Origin: Meconema thalassinum
Lineage: Eukaryota > Arthropoda > Insecta > Orthoptera > Tettigoniidae
Direction: 5' to 3'
Length of the DNA stretch: 64,000 nucleotides
NCBI GenBank assembly: GCA_946902985.2
Contig: OX336389.2
Coordinates: 1,287,606,792-1,287,670,791, forward strand
Shown here piece by piece: positions 42,199-52,416 of this stretch (its first letter is position 1; each line of letters opens with the position of its first letter). Made by a program: the position numbers and the translations under genes. The notes beneath the pieces are model-generated. The model was not told where the DNA came from, did no database searches, and saw only the letters and a list, made by a program, of their open reading frames with translations.

Positions 42199-43087
42199 GT
42201 GAACGGACGTGCAGTGAAGTGTAAGGAAGTAATGCGAATCGCTATTCGGCAGTACTGGGCGGTCATCGGCCGCTGGCAGGTTAGAGTGAAGTGCGATATT
42301 GGTGTTGGGAAAGTTATAGTGGGCAATGACACTGACCAGATGGAGGTTTTGGTGATGGGGATGGCAGCATTGATTGTGACGACGCTGCTTGTAATTGGAG
42401 GAGTGGGGTCAAACCCAGGGCCTGGACAGTTAGGATGGCAAGAAATTGATAAAATAAGGGAAATTGTAAAGGAAGCGTCCCAAACTGGCCAAATCCGGGA
42501 CATTCTACGTGAGCAATGCAATGAATTTAAGGAGATGAAGACATGTATAAAGGAAGAGATGGGAATAGTGACAGAAAGGCTGGCTCAAAACAGTAGAGAG
42601 ATAAAGGATCTAAGAGAAAAGGTGAGGATATTAAAAGAGGAGGTGAAGGAATTAAGGAAGACCAAGCAGGATGAGAGGAAAAAAAGTCTTCATTTATGGA
42701 TTAATGGAAGATTTCAATGTAAGCACCAAGGATCTACTGTCCAAAGTGCTTCTAGTGATTAGGGACGGTATGCAAATAAACTTTGGGGACTCGGATGTTG
42801 ACATTGTGTTCAGGATAGGTCGAGTCAAGGGCAAGAGCCCCGTTAAAGTGTCATTAGTTTCTTCACTGATGGCACAGAAAATTCTGGCGAACACCAAGAA
42901 TCTGAAAGGGGAGATGATATGGATAAGAAAGGACATGAGCAAACAAGAGGTAAGCGATCAGAGGACCTTTCAGTTTCATTTGATGAAGGCAAGGAACTCT
43001 GGTCTAAAGGCTTACGTCAAGGGGAATAGGCTGGCGGTAAACGGTAACAACTGGGAGCGGATATGGGCAGTGACACAACTTCAGTAG
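42199..43087 (+). pseudogene. LINE F ORF1-like protein with a degenerate 2A-like motif
   Basis: Frame 42199-42762 encodes a hydrophobic segment (MAALIVTTLLVI) followed by GGVGSNPGPG (about 42400-42426), then a coiled-coil-like charged stretch (RLAQNSREIKDLREKVRILK...). Frame 42671-43087 continues with an RRM-like section (FIYGLMEDFNV, DIVFRIGR, GEMIWIRKDMS). A one-base shift near 42680-42700 separates the two. Known from other animals: some APE-type LINEs carry 2A ribosome-skipping peptides (DxExNPGP) near the start of ORF1. Here both acidic residues of that motif are glycine, so skipping is unlikely. ORF1 proteins bind element RNA. Confidence 0.6.
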
Positions 43088-43555
43088 ACGCAGCAACAGG
43101 AATCAGCTATACGGAGCAAGCAGGTGTAAGTAAGAAGTGATAAATCAGTGGAAGGTGTGGTATTGACACATCGGGGACCATCGCCCTCAAAGTCTAGTGC
43201 GGAAGTTACACGATCTGGAACAACTCAGGTCAGCAACAGCAACATTGGAGAAGTGCGTGACATACAGCAAGGTGAGACTATCAAATGGCGAGTAACAGAT
43301 TTAAAGGAACTCTGGAGCAAGAAAGTCTCTGGTGAGCCTTTGAACGTGGAGAAGGAAGTCATCTCTTCTCCAACTGGTAGTATTCTAGAGCTGGAGAAAT
43401 CTAGAATTACTAGAAGCAAAGCCACCACTAGTGCAGAGGGTAGGGGGGAAAAGTATCTGAATTGGAATATTGCATGTGTAAATATAGAAGGTTTTATAAA
43501 TAAGAAAGGAAATGTGTAGTTAAGACTTTAATAGAAGATATGCAGATTTTAGGAT

Positions 43556-43807
43556 TTGTGGAAAGTTGGCTCCCTGCAGGTTATGAAAGCATTGAGAGAA
43601 GTAGGAAAAGATGACCTTTGCCTTTTTTGTGGGAAGGTTATGGGTGCAGCACACCTGATTAGGGAATGCAATGAGACTAAAATGATAAGAGCAAAGTTTG
43701 TAGACAAGCCAGATATAAACAGAATCGAAAGTGAAAATGAATATCACACTTCAATAAAATTTCTAAATAGGGAATGGAGGAAGCCAGGTAAATTAGTGAT
43801 TTTTTAA
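43556..43807 (+). pseudogene. C-terminal zinc-finger fragment of a LINE reverse transcriptase
   Basis: Contains CLFCGKVMGAAHLIREC, a C-x2-C-x7-H-x4-C pattern like the finger found after the reverse transcriptase in many L1/CR1/Jockey-type elements, followed by about 30 residues to a stop. It is joined directly to endonuclease sequence, which is how the internal deletion of LINE F is inferred. Confidence 0.55.
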
Positions 43808-44109
43808 AATATTATCAGGGGAATGTGGGATAGGAAAGCGACTGATAAGAAACACAACAATGATGCATGTGAAACAAGTATATGGGTACAGCAGGTGGTA
43901 TCCTAAAATATAAAACTTAGTTAAAGTCTAGGATAGCATCTCTGTATCAATTAGGATAAGATTAACCTTTTGAACTCCATTACCCTTAGCGTATGCTTTC
44001 TGCTCCAATCCTCATTAATTTCTGCACTATGAGCAGCAGTAGGAAGTGAACACTGCAAAACAATCTAACACAAAATATAATTACAGTATGTAATATGAAA
44101 TATATTTGT

Positions 44110-44434
44110 GCCTCCGTGGCTTAGGCGGCAGCACGCCGGCCTCTCACCGCTGGGTCCGTGGTTCGAATCCCGGTCACTCCATGTGAGATCTGTGCTGGAC
44201 AAAACGGAGGCAGACAGGTTTTTCTCCGGGTACTCCGGTTTTCCCTGTCACAATTTCATTCCAGCAACACTCTCCACTATCATTTCACTTCATCTGTCAT
44301 TCATTTAATCATTGCCCCAGAGGAGTGCGACAGGCTTCGGCAGCCGGCACACTTCATATCCTCGCCGCTAGATGGGGGCTTCATTCATTCCATTCCTGAC
44401 CCGGTCGGAGACTGGAAGCAGGGTGTGGATTTTC
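44110..44434 (+). mobile_element. SINE family S1, copy 2
   Basis: Full-length S1 from GCCTCCGTGGCTTAGGCGG to GTGGATTTTC, with a perfect 16-bp duplication AATATGAAATATATTT (44092-44107 and 44435-44450). Confidence 0.95.
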
Positions 44435-44896
44435 AATATGAAATATATTTACAGTTAGAACATAAACTAGATTTTCAAAGTGTGGTACTTATCGAAGATG
44501 TAGCAGATGCTATGTTTACAATCTATATCATCAGTAAAACTGTCATAAATATTCAAGAATAACGAAGATTAAGAATTCATTATGATTCCCGCAAACGATA
44601 GTAAATGAGGATAGGTGTTCTCTAGAAGACCACTCGACGGCTTCACAATACTGTACTGGAATATAACACAGACGTCATACGAGCGCTGTAAGTAGGTACA
44701 AGCTATCGTCATGTCGTGTGGGACTTGACATCGGAGTGGAAGGTAAATATTTTCATGTCGAACCCCACTCGACATAGGAGTGCAAAAGGTTAAGTTAGTA
44801 AATTAATATCCATTATTAGTATCTTGATAATTGTTTATAACATTTAATACCATGTAATTTAGTTGTAGGTTTGTGACTTATGTTTAAATTTATGTT

Positions 44897-45094
44897 AGGG
44901 GCGTGGTGGCTCAGTGGTCTAGCTGTATGCCTCTCACCAAGGCGGTCCGGGTTCGATTCCCGGTCAATGCATGTGAGATTTTCGAAGTGAAATGCCATGT
45001 CCTGTGGTTCGGATTCCACGTAAAAAGGAGGTCCCGTGGCTCATGATCTCAAGATTAACGGTCACGTTAAACTACAAGCTTCCTTCCTTTTTTT
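44897..45094 (+). mobile_element. SINE family S2, copy 3
   Basis: Full-length S2 ending AAGCTTCCTTCCTTTTTT, flanked by TTTAAATTTATGTT (44883-44896 and 45095-45108). Confidence 0.92.
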
Positions 45095-46813
45095 TTTAAA
45101 TTTATGTTGCGATTTATTAATCTTACTGAGGAGGATTTTTGTATGAGGTTAATGGGGAATCGCTGTAACCACTGTAATAATCACATGTGTCAGGTGATAG
45201 TTGTAATAAATAATACTCTCGCCCCAATCTCTGGCTATCCGAGATTTGGAACAGAGGGTATTCTATTCTATTCTCGAAAGCATAGCCTAGAAAGAGAGTT
45301 TGTGTAGGGGTAAGGAGATTGAGGATGATGTAGTGGAAAGTGGAGAGGGAATTGATGAGAATGAAAAGGGAGATTTATTAATGATCAGAATTTGATAGGC
45401 CACGTCAAGACCTAAGTAGGAACAAAGCACCAGGCATATATGATATACCCACTAAGTTTGCTATGTTGCATAGGTGATGAAGGTCTGATCAGGTTATTTC
45501 ACTTGGTATGTAGAATTTATGAGACAGGTGAGGTGTCCTGTTATTTTAAGAACATTGTTATCATCCTTATACCTAAGAAAGCAGCAGCTGACAGAGTGAA
45601 GAATATTGTACAATCGGCTTGATCACTCATGCTTCAAAGATCCTGACTAGAATAATTTAGAAAAGGATGGTACAGCAGATTGAAATCAAGTTTGGGGAAG
45701 ATCAGTTTGGTTTCAGAAGAAATGTAGGACCAAGGGAAGCCTCTTCATAAGTCTTAAGCTGATCTTGGAAGGTAGAATAAGGAAAGATTCATGGCTTTTG
45801 TAGACTTATGAATTTTTTTTGATAACGTTGATTGGAGTAAATTGTTTAGCAGTTTGAAAAGAATTGGAATAAAGTACAGGGATATGAGGGTGATCTACAA
45901 TCTGTACAGAAACCAGGCGGCAGTTGTTAGATTCAAAGTATATGAGAAAGAGGCTGGTATTCGGGAAGGTATAGGGTAAAGCTGCGACTTACCACCCATA
46001 CTTTTCAATTTATATATTGAACAAGCAATGAAGGAAATAAAAGAGAAATTTTTAGTAGGAGTAATGGTTCAAGGAGAAATTATTTCAAATCTGAGATTTA
46101 CTGATGATATTGTCAACTTCGCCGATTCGCCAGAGAATTTGAATGACTTTCTAAATGGTATGAACTCGGCCTTGAGGAAAGAATTCATACTGATTATAAA
46201 TATAAAACAAAAATAATGGAATGCAGCCGGAAGAAACTAGAAACCCATATTGACATGGAATTGGCAGGTGAAAAGCTAAATAAAATAAGAGAATTCTACT
46301 ACTAGGCAGCAAAATAAGCAGTGGTGGACAAAACAAAGAGTATATAAAAAGTAGGTTAGCACTAGCACAGAAAGAAATCGGTTGACATCAAATAGTATTA
46401 GGCAATCATTTTTGAAAGTCTGTGTATGGAGTGTTTCACTCTATGGAAGTGAAATTTGGACTGTTGCTGCAGCACAAAAGAGGAGATAGAATCATTTGAA
46501 GTGTGGTGTTACAGGAGAACAATGAAGATTAGATGGGTAGATGAAGAAATATTAAGAGAAGTAGTGGGGAGAGATGTTTCTGGTGAGTGGTAATGAAGAG
46601 AAGAGATTGGTTTGTCGGGCAAACACTAAGGCACCCAGGAATAACAAACATAGTTATGAAAGGAAGGGTTAAGGGAAAGAACTGTAGCGGTAGACCAAGG
46701 TTAGAATACGTTAAACAAATTGCCTTGGATGTAAGGTGTGGTAGCTATGTGGATATTGAACGATTAGCTCTCGACAGGGAGACTTGGAGGAGTTGCATCA
46801 AAACAGTCTAAAG

Positions 46814-48037
46814 CAGTGGTTGCCAGCCGACGCCCCCCTTTTCAGATACAGGTGGTCATCGCCCCACCCCCCTCCCCTCCGACCCACCACCCGTCGCTTC
46901 TATAACCTCTTCGATAAACGGACGCGGAGGATATAGACCTAACCTAATAACACTACATAATGGAGTAATTATTTCTGAAAAAATGATATGAAGTATGCGC
47001 TTGATATCTGTTACATACTAACTTCATTTTAGCACAATACAAAGAACACACTTTTACAATAAATCCTTAAATTTGTCAACAAATGTCAGTGAGAGAGTTG
47101 ACACTGTTTTCTCTTCGTAAGATTCGGTATGTTTGGTTTGATATTTGACAGACCACAGCGGAGATCTCTTGCAAAATCAAGCCGACAGCGCTGCTTTGTT
47201 TTTATGACACTCGGCGATGAAAATCCTGACTCGCATAAATATTTCGTTGAAAATGGGACAATGACGCGCAATGAAACTTCAGCCATTTCAGGATACACTG
47301 CTAGGCAGTTTACCCAAAAGTCACCCAATCCTAATATTTTGGAATCATCTTTTAGCTTTGAATCACACTTCATATATATGGCTTGTTCTTGAAGTTGTGC
47401 TGGCAGTGCTTCAATGCCAATGGCAAACGGATTTCTTGTTAACATCCAGGACATTCAACCGACGAGATATTAGGAAAGTAGAAGTTGAATTCTTGTGCCA
47501 GGGAATCCAAATGTGACTGAATTTACACCTTAAGTTTATTACTATCACGTTCATTTTCTGGCAAAATTTCATTAAGGATGAGAAGTTGTTCAACTCAAGC
47601 CGGCGTTTCCTTAACTGTATTTTTTCCCAGGAAAACTCTGATGGCATCGTCAGCAAGCATAATATTGGAGTTTTGCTTTACAGCTCTAAGTTCATACTGT
47701 TCAAAGCTTCAAATAAATCACAAAGATATTCCAATGAGACGATAAAATTGGCATTGACTTTGCTCCTTACAACACAGAAAATTCCTTATTTCACCTCCAA
47801 CCTCGGGGCTCCGCAGAGGTTTGTGCTGATATTTGGTCTATTACCAGTGGTTTGAACGATTGACTTGGCGCAACAATCACTTGGAATGGCTTGGCGCGAC
47901 AATCACTTGGAGAGATTTGAAAAATGTTTATTATACAAAATTGTAATATTTGAGTTAAAAACAACTTAATTCGGAAACCACTTCACGCCCCCTCTTGATG
48001 AAGCCCCACGCCCCCCCCCCCAGGTTGGGAACCCCTG
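46814..48037 (-). mobile_element. hAT element remnant (ZBED5/FAM200-like type)
   Basis: Ends CAGTGGTTGCCAGCC (left) and, read inward from the right, CAGGGGTTCCCAACC, with C/G-rich stretches next to each. Flanked by an 8-bp duplication GTCTAAAG / GTCTGAAG (46806-46813 and 48038-48045, one difference). It lies inside the last bases of LINE B copy 3. Confidence 0.85.
47086..47855 (-). pseudogene. C-terminal part of a hAT transposase (ZBED5/FAM200-like)
   Basis: Minus frame 47086-47454 reads ...LRVIVPFSTKYLCESGFSSP then IKTKQRCRLDFARDLRCGLS, the conserved C-terminal dimerisation segment of the transposase lineage that gave rise to vertebrate ZBED5 and FAM200 proteins. The preceding part continues in another frame (47411-47656, MLTMPSEFSWEKIQLRKRR...). 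The N-terminal BED finger and the catalytic core are deleted or unrecognisable, so the copy is inactive. Confidence 0.75.
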
Positions 48038-48145
48038 GTCTGAAGACTGAATAATTAAACTCAACATTCAGAGGAAATAAACCATGAGTTTTTATTCGTG
48101 TACCTGAAGGTACTTGCCTACTCATGATGTGGTATTTTATTTTAG

Positions 48146-48283
48146 GTACTGGTGCAAGGTTGGCAGATCACACCACAAAATCTGGACAAGTTCCTTTTTA
48201 ACATACGCCTACAACTGGAACAGCTTGAGAATGCTGTTGCTGAGGTGGCTGGCATAGCTCATGAACAGCTGGAGTCTGTAAGG
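48146..48283 (+). CDS. SZT2: SZT2 internal exon d
   Basis: A 138-base exon (46 codons) between acceptor TATTTTATTTTAG and donor GTAAGT (48284), phase 0 at both ends. It encodes VLVQGWQITPQNLDKFLFNI, a leucine/glutamate-rich helix RLQLEQLENAVAEVAG, and IAHEQLESVR. The VLVQG box follows the FVT..A..PFF region of exon c just as VLVQGCLL follows it in vertebrate SZT2 as I recall it. Confidence 0.88.
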
Positions 48284-48490
48284 GTAAGTGACTTAACTTA
48301 TTCCTTAAATATTATTTCCTAACCACTAAGAAACTTTACTGGATCGAATGTTAGAGCTGAAACTAGTAGCTCCACGAATCTTGCTCAACATATAACGACA
48401 GGTGTGTAGATTGTGGCAGGAATGTTACTAGAGAACAAAGCACTAAGAAACAATCGGTGTAAAATTATACCGTGTACCTTGTAAATCGAA

Positions 48491-48825
48491 GCCTCCGTGG
48501 CTAAGGCGGCAGCACACCGGTCTTTCACTGCTGGATCTGTGGTTCAAATCCCGGTCACTCCATGTGAGATTTGTGCTGGACAAAGCGGAGGCAGACAGGT
48601 TTTTCTCTGGGTACTCCGGTTTTCCCTGTCACAAATTTCATTCCAGCAACACTCTCCACTATCATTTCATTTCATCTTTCATTCATTTAATCATTGCCTC
48701 AGAGGAGTGCGACAGGCTTCGGCAGCCGGCACAGTTCATATCCTTGCCGCTAGATGGGGACTTCATTCATTCCATCCCTGACCCGGTCAGTCGACTGGAA
48801 GCAGGCTGTGGATTTTCATTTTTTC
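48491..48825 (+). mobile_element. SINE family S1, copy 3
   Basis: Full-length S1 with a perfect 15-bp duplication ACCTTGTAAATCGAA (48476-48490 and 48826-48840). It differs from other copies by GGCTAAGGCGG in the A-box area and several body substitutions, so it looks older. Confidence 0.95.
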
Positions 48826-48920
48826 ACCTTGTAAATCGAAATTGAAATATTACCTAATCTTATATTGTAAATTATGGCTTAGTTTATATTACCAATGAAT
48901 GATTAAACTTTATACATATA

Positions 48921-50419
48921 CGAAGTACGTCCAGAAAGTAAGTTCCGTTTGGTAATAACATTAAATTGTGTACAGATACAGAAAAATTATTTATTGCACA
49001 AAATTCTACAACCCTTAAACTACTTTTCCACATAACTGCCGAAATGTTGCAGGCATTTGTCGTAGCGTGACACGAGTTTTTGTATACCTTCTTCATAGAC
49101 GTGTGCCGCCTGTGTCTTTAACTAGTTGTACGTTCCGCTGCAGCGCAGTTCCGCATATGCGCGGTAGACGCTCTGTATCAAGGAGAAGAAACTTGCACCA
49201 TTTGGAGAGCACTGTCAGCCACGTACGCGTTGTTGTGCATGTTTACTCGTACAATGTCGATGTTGATTGAAAATCCTGCCGCTTGTTAAATTAATTTTGT
49301 GATTCGTTTTCTGAATGCTAGGAAAGTGAAACCAATTGAAATTTATCGGCAAATTTGCGAAGTGTATGGACAAAATGCGATGAGTGATTCAATGGTGAGA
49401 AGATGGGTCCGACAGTTCAATGAAGGACGTAGTGAAGTGCACGATGAAGAACGAAGTGGGCGTCCATCTTTGGTTACAGAAGAACTGGTTCACGCGATTG
49501 ATGACAAGATCTGGGAAAACCGCAGGTTTACAGTTAGTGCTCTCGCTATGGAATTTCCCCAAATCTCACGATCACTAATTCATGAAATTGTTACCGAAAA
49601 ACTGAACTTTCGTAAACTTTGCCGACGTTGGGTACCAAAGATTCTTACGGAGCAGCACAAAACAAAACGGATGGGTAGTGCGCTTCAGTTTTTGACCCGT
49701 TACAATGAAGGCGGCGAAGAATTTCTGACACAGATAGTCACAGGAGATGAATCTTGGGTTTCTTACGACACCCCTGAAAGTAAGCGGCAATCAATGGAAT
49801 GGAGGCACACTTCATCCCCAGCAAAGGTTAAGCCGAAACAAATCTTGACACCTCGGAAAATGATGTGCACAGTGTTCTGGGACTGGAAAGGCATCTTACT
49901 CATTGATTTCTTACCGCGTGGTCATACAATCAACGCAGATGCTTACTGCGAGACACTTAGGAAATTGCGCCGCGCAATACAGAATAAGCGCCGAGGGTTG
50001 CTGTCAAAAGGTGTTGTTTTTCTTCACAACAACGCACGACCACACACTGCAAATGTGACGAAAAACCTCCTACAGGGATTTGGCTGGGACGTGTTTGACC
50101 ACCCTCCGTACAGCCCTGACCTCGCACCTAGCGACTTTCATCTGTTAACACATCTCAAGTCTTTCCTTGGCGGTCAACACTTCAACAATGACGACGAGCT
50201 GAAAGAAGATGTTTCCAACTGGTTGAAGACACAGGCGGCAAACTTCTATAAGGTATCCAAAAACTTGTGCCACGCTATGACAAATGCCTTCAAAGGTTCG
50301 GCAGTTATGTGGAAAAGTAGTTTAAGAGGTGTAGAATGTTGTGCAATAAATATTTTTTCTGTATCTGTACACAATTTAATTTTATTACCAAACGGAACTT
50401 ACTTTCTGGACGTGCCTCG
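48921..50419 (+). mobile_element. mariner-type transposon with about 205-bp inverted ends
   Basis: Ends read inward CGAAGTACGTCCAGAAAG (left) and CGAGGCACGTCCAGAAAG (right, reverse strand), flanked by TA at 48919-48920 and 50420-50421. The inverted similarity continues for about 205 bases (48921-49129 against 50216-50419), far beyond the roughly 30 bp usual in mariners, because the left arm is a mirrored copy of the transposase 3' end. Confidence 0.9.
48922..49096 (-). pseudogene. Mirrored copy of the mariner transposase C-terminus in the left arm
   Basis: The minus strand reads VYKNSCHATTNACNISAVMW and SVSVHNLMLLPNGTYFLDV, matching VSKNLCHAMTNAFKGSAVMW and SVSVHNLILLPNGTYFLDV at the end of the forward transposase. 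It is not a separate gene but the coding face of the long terminal repeat. Confidence 0.85.
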
Positions 50420-50453
50420 TATTTGTCTTGTAGGATGTTCTAATGCTCAATAA
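49254..50453 (+). pseudogene. mariner transposase, inactivated (stop codon, catalytic D to N)
   Basis: The ATG at 49254 opens MSMLIENPAAC and meets TAA at 49287-49289, after which the frame runs open to 50453 (VIRFLNARKVKPIEIYRQIC...). Helix-turn-helix region SDSMVRRWVRQFNEG, hook SGRPSL, WVPKILTEQHKTKR (WVPHEL-like). Catalytic boxes: TGDESWV; HNNARPHTA, where the family has HDNARPH (Asn codon AAC at 50028-50030); and YSPDLAPSDFH. Spacing between the last two is 34, so this is a DD34D mariner with its second aspartate lost. The stop and the D-to-N change each inactivate it. The frame runs through the right terminal repeat and stops in flanking DNA. Confidence 0.92.
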
Positions 50454-50509
50454 TATTACAGTTGAAGAAATTAGCTTTAATTTGATTTTATTATTATTTT
50501 AGTTGTGGG

Positions 50510-50843
50510 AAGCCTCCGTGGCTTAGGCGGCAGCACGCCGGCCTCTCACCGCTGGGTCCGTGGTTCAAATCCCGGTCACTCCATGTGAGATCTGTGCTGG
50601 ACAAAACGGAGGCAGACAGGTTTTTCTCCGGGTACTCCGGTTTTCCCTGTCAAAAATTTCATTCCAGCAACACTCTCCACTATCATTTCATTTCATCTGT
50701 CATTCATTTAATCATTGCCCCAGAGGAGTGCGTCAGGCTTCGGCAGCCGGCACAGTTCATATCCTCGCCGCTAGATGGGGGCTTCATTCATTCCATTCCT
50801 GACCCGGTCGGAGACTGGAAGCAGGCTGTGGATTTTCATTTTC
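50510..50843 (+). mobile_element. SINE family S1, copy 4
   Basis: Full-length S1 with a perfect 16-bp duplication ATTATTTTAGTTGTGG (50493-50508 and 50844-50859). Confidence 0.95.
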
Positions 50844-50859
50844 ATTATTTTAGTTGTGG

Positions 50860-51890
50860 CATCTCTCCTGAGCCAATTTGGCATCTAAACCGGGTTCCAG
50901 AGAGAGACACAGCTGATGCAACAATTCCTTTGCTCTTTCTTTTCTCCCATTTATTTACAATTACCAATGTTTTGCTCATCTCTGATCCAATGCAAACATT
51001 TTGAAATTCTGATTTATCAATTTGTAACAATTTTTAGAGTAATTTTACCATGTTATAAACGAAGTTATTTATAAATAAACATGGCAAAACTACCGGATTT
51101 GCCCTACTATTCTGCCTCTTTTCAATTCACTGATAAAGTCATTCAGGAAATTCCAGAGTTTCTTCCTTTGAGGTATGCCTGAACATGATCATTTCCCTTA
51201 TATTGCATTTAATTGAACAAAAGGGGACTGGTGTGACTGAATGATCAATAATCATTGGATCGACCAATTAAAGGTCTCCGTATCAGACGCATTTTGAGTG
51301 AATTCAAAGTGGAATAAAGTTTGAGCGTTAAGGAACATGGGCTAGATAATATGACACAAGAAAAAAGAATAGAGAGAGCCGGTAGCTTTAACATGTATAT
51401 TCATAAATCAGAACATACATTTTCATGTCGTTAAATCTGTTAATCAAGAGAATTAGCATCATTTAACAGGAACAATTGAACTTGCAGTGCTTTTTAAACT
51501 TTTTTAAAGCTTGAATATCTTTTAATGAATTTTAATGAATGATTGTGAATATTTTAACGTGTATGCATATCTTTGTGTCAATGCTCAGTGTTTTTGTGTG
51601 TTATGCTGTTGACAAGACATTAAGTCAGCTGATGAAGGACCGATAATGGTTCGAAACATGTACTGCACCTAGGGTTTATGTAAAAGCATTAAGGTATTGA
51701 TTGGCGGAACCTGCTAATTTGAATAAACACAAAAAAAATATGTTCAGTTTAAACAAGAAAGCGTAATACAAGATAAACTGTTACGAGCACATGGTGATGA
51801 AAATGAGGTTAGAAAATCAAATTCTGGTCTGACTTTTGACATTATCAAAACTTACAAAATTAACAAATTAATTATTCGCAAATGCGAATA
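50860..51890. other. Intronic sequence without recognised gene
   Basis: AT-rich. Bases 51635-51680 (GATGAAGGACCGATAATGG, then TTCGAAACATGTA) resemble the repeat T motif around CATGTTTCGAACG in inverse orientation. Otherwise nothing recognised. Confidence 0.45.
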
Positions 51891-52086
51891 GGGACGTTGT
51901 GGCACAGCGGTTAAGCTGTTGGCCTCTCAGCAAGGTGGACCGAGTTCGATTCCCGGTCAATACATGTGAGATTTTCGAAGTGTATTGCCATGTGTTGTGG
52001 TTCGGATTCCACGTAAAAAGGAGGTCCCGTGGCTCATGATCGCATGATTAATGGTCACGTAAAACTACAAGCTTCCTTCCTTTCCT
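51891..52086 (+). mobile_element. SINE family S2, copy 4
   Basis: Begins GGGACGTTGTGGCACAGCGG, B box GAGTTCGATTCCCGG, ends AAGCTTCCTTCCTTTCC. More diverged than copies 2 and 3; no clear target duplication. Confidence 0.85.
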
Positions 52087-52416
52087 TTAATTGAACAAAC
52101 CTTCTGCTGTGCATTGCAGGGGAGAACATACTACCTGTTGCGAGACAGTTACACTTATACAGGGTCATTCATATATAATAAGAACGCCAAGCGGCGGCTT
52201 TGTTCTCCGCCGTTGCGGTGACCTTCGCCGAGCAGGTGGCGCGCCACGGCCCCCTGCTGTAGTATTGAAAGCGCGCGCATAGTACATAAGAGGGCTGGTT
52301 TTTTTTTCTTCCAAGTTCCGATGGACTGTATAAAAATAACAGATTGACATTACCAAACTTGACCTTGCAATAAGCGTGCAGGTGTTCAGTCGCAAGTCTA
52401 AACCTCAAATGCTAAC

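Larger units (their letters stand above)
42130..43850 (+). mobile_element. LINE family F, internally deleted derivative
   Basis: Keeps an ORF1-like region (42199-43519), the first bases of an endonuclease (YLNWNIACVNIEGFI, GFVESWLPAG at about 43450-43580) and then jumps to a C-terminal zinc-finger segment normally found at the end of a reverse transcriptase. The reverse transcriptase itself is missing. Ends are approximate and no target duplication was seen. Confidence 0.65.
45310..48065 (+). mobile_element. LINE family B copy 3, decayed, with a hAT element in its 3' end
   Basis: Reverse transcriptase and C-terminal pieces: 45440-45622 (IRLFHLVCRIYETGEVSCYF), 46028-46216 (degenerate active site reading FTDDIVNFAD) and 46587-46811 (LEYVKQIALDVRCGSYVDIE). 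Many frameshifts. The 3' end resumes after the hAT insertion at 48046 (ACTGAATAATTAAACTC). The 5' boundary is approximate. Confidence 0.8.

Noticed and set aside
44110..44185. tRNA genes at SINE heads (also 26571, 48491, 50510, 44897, 23810)
   Set aside because: A- and B-box sequences are present, but the heads are followed by fixed SINE bodies and flanked by target duplications; the cloverleaf is incomplete.
49067..49270. 67-codon plus-strand ORF upstream of the mariner transposase
   Set aside because: Lies mostly in the terminal repeat and leader of the mariner; no similarity recognised.
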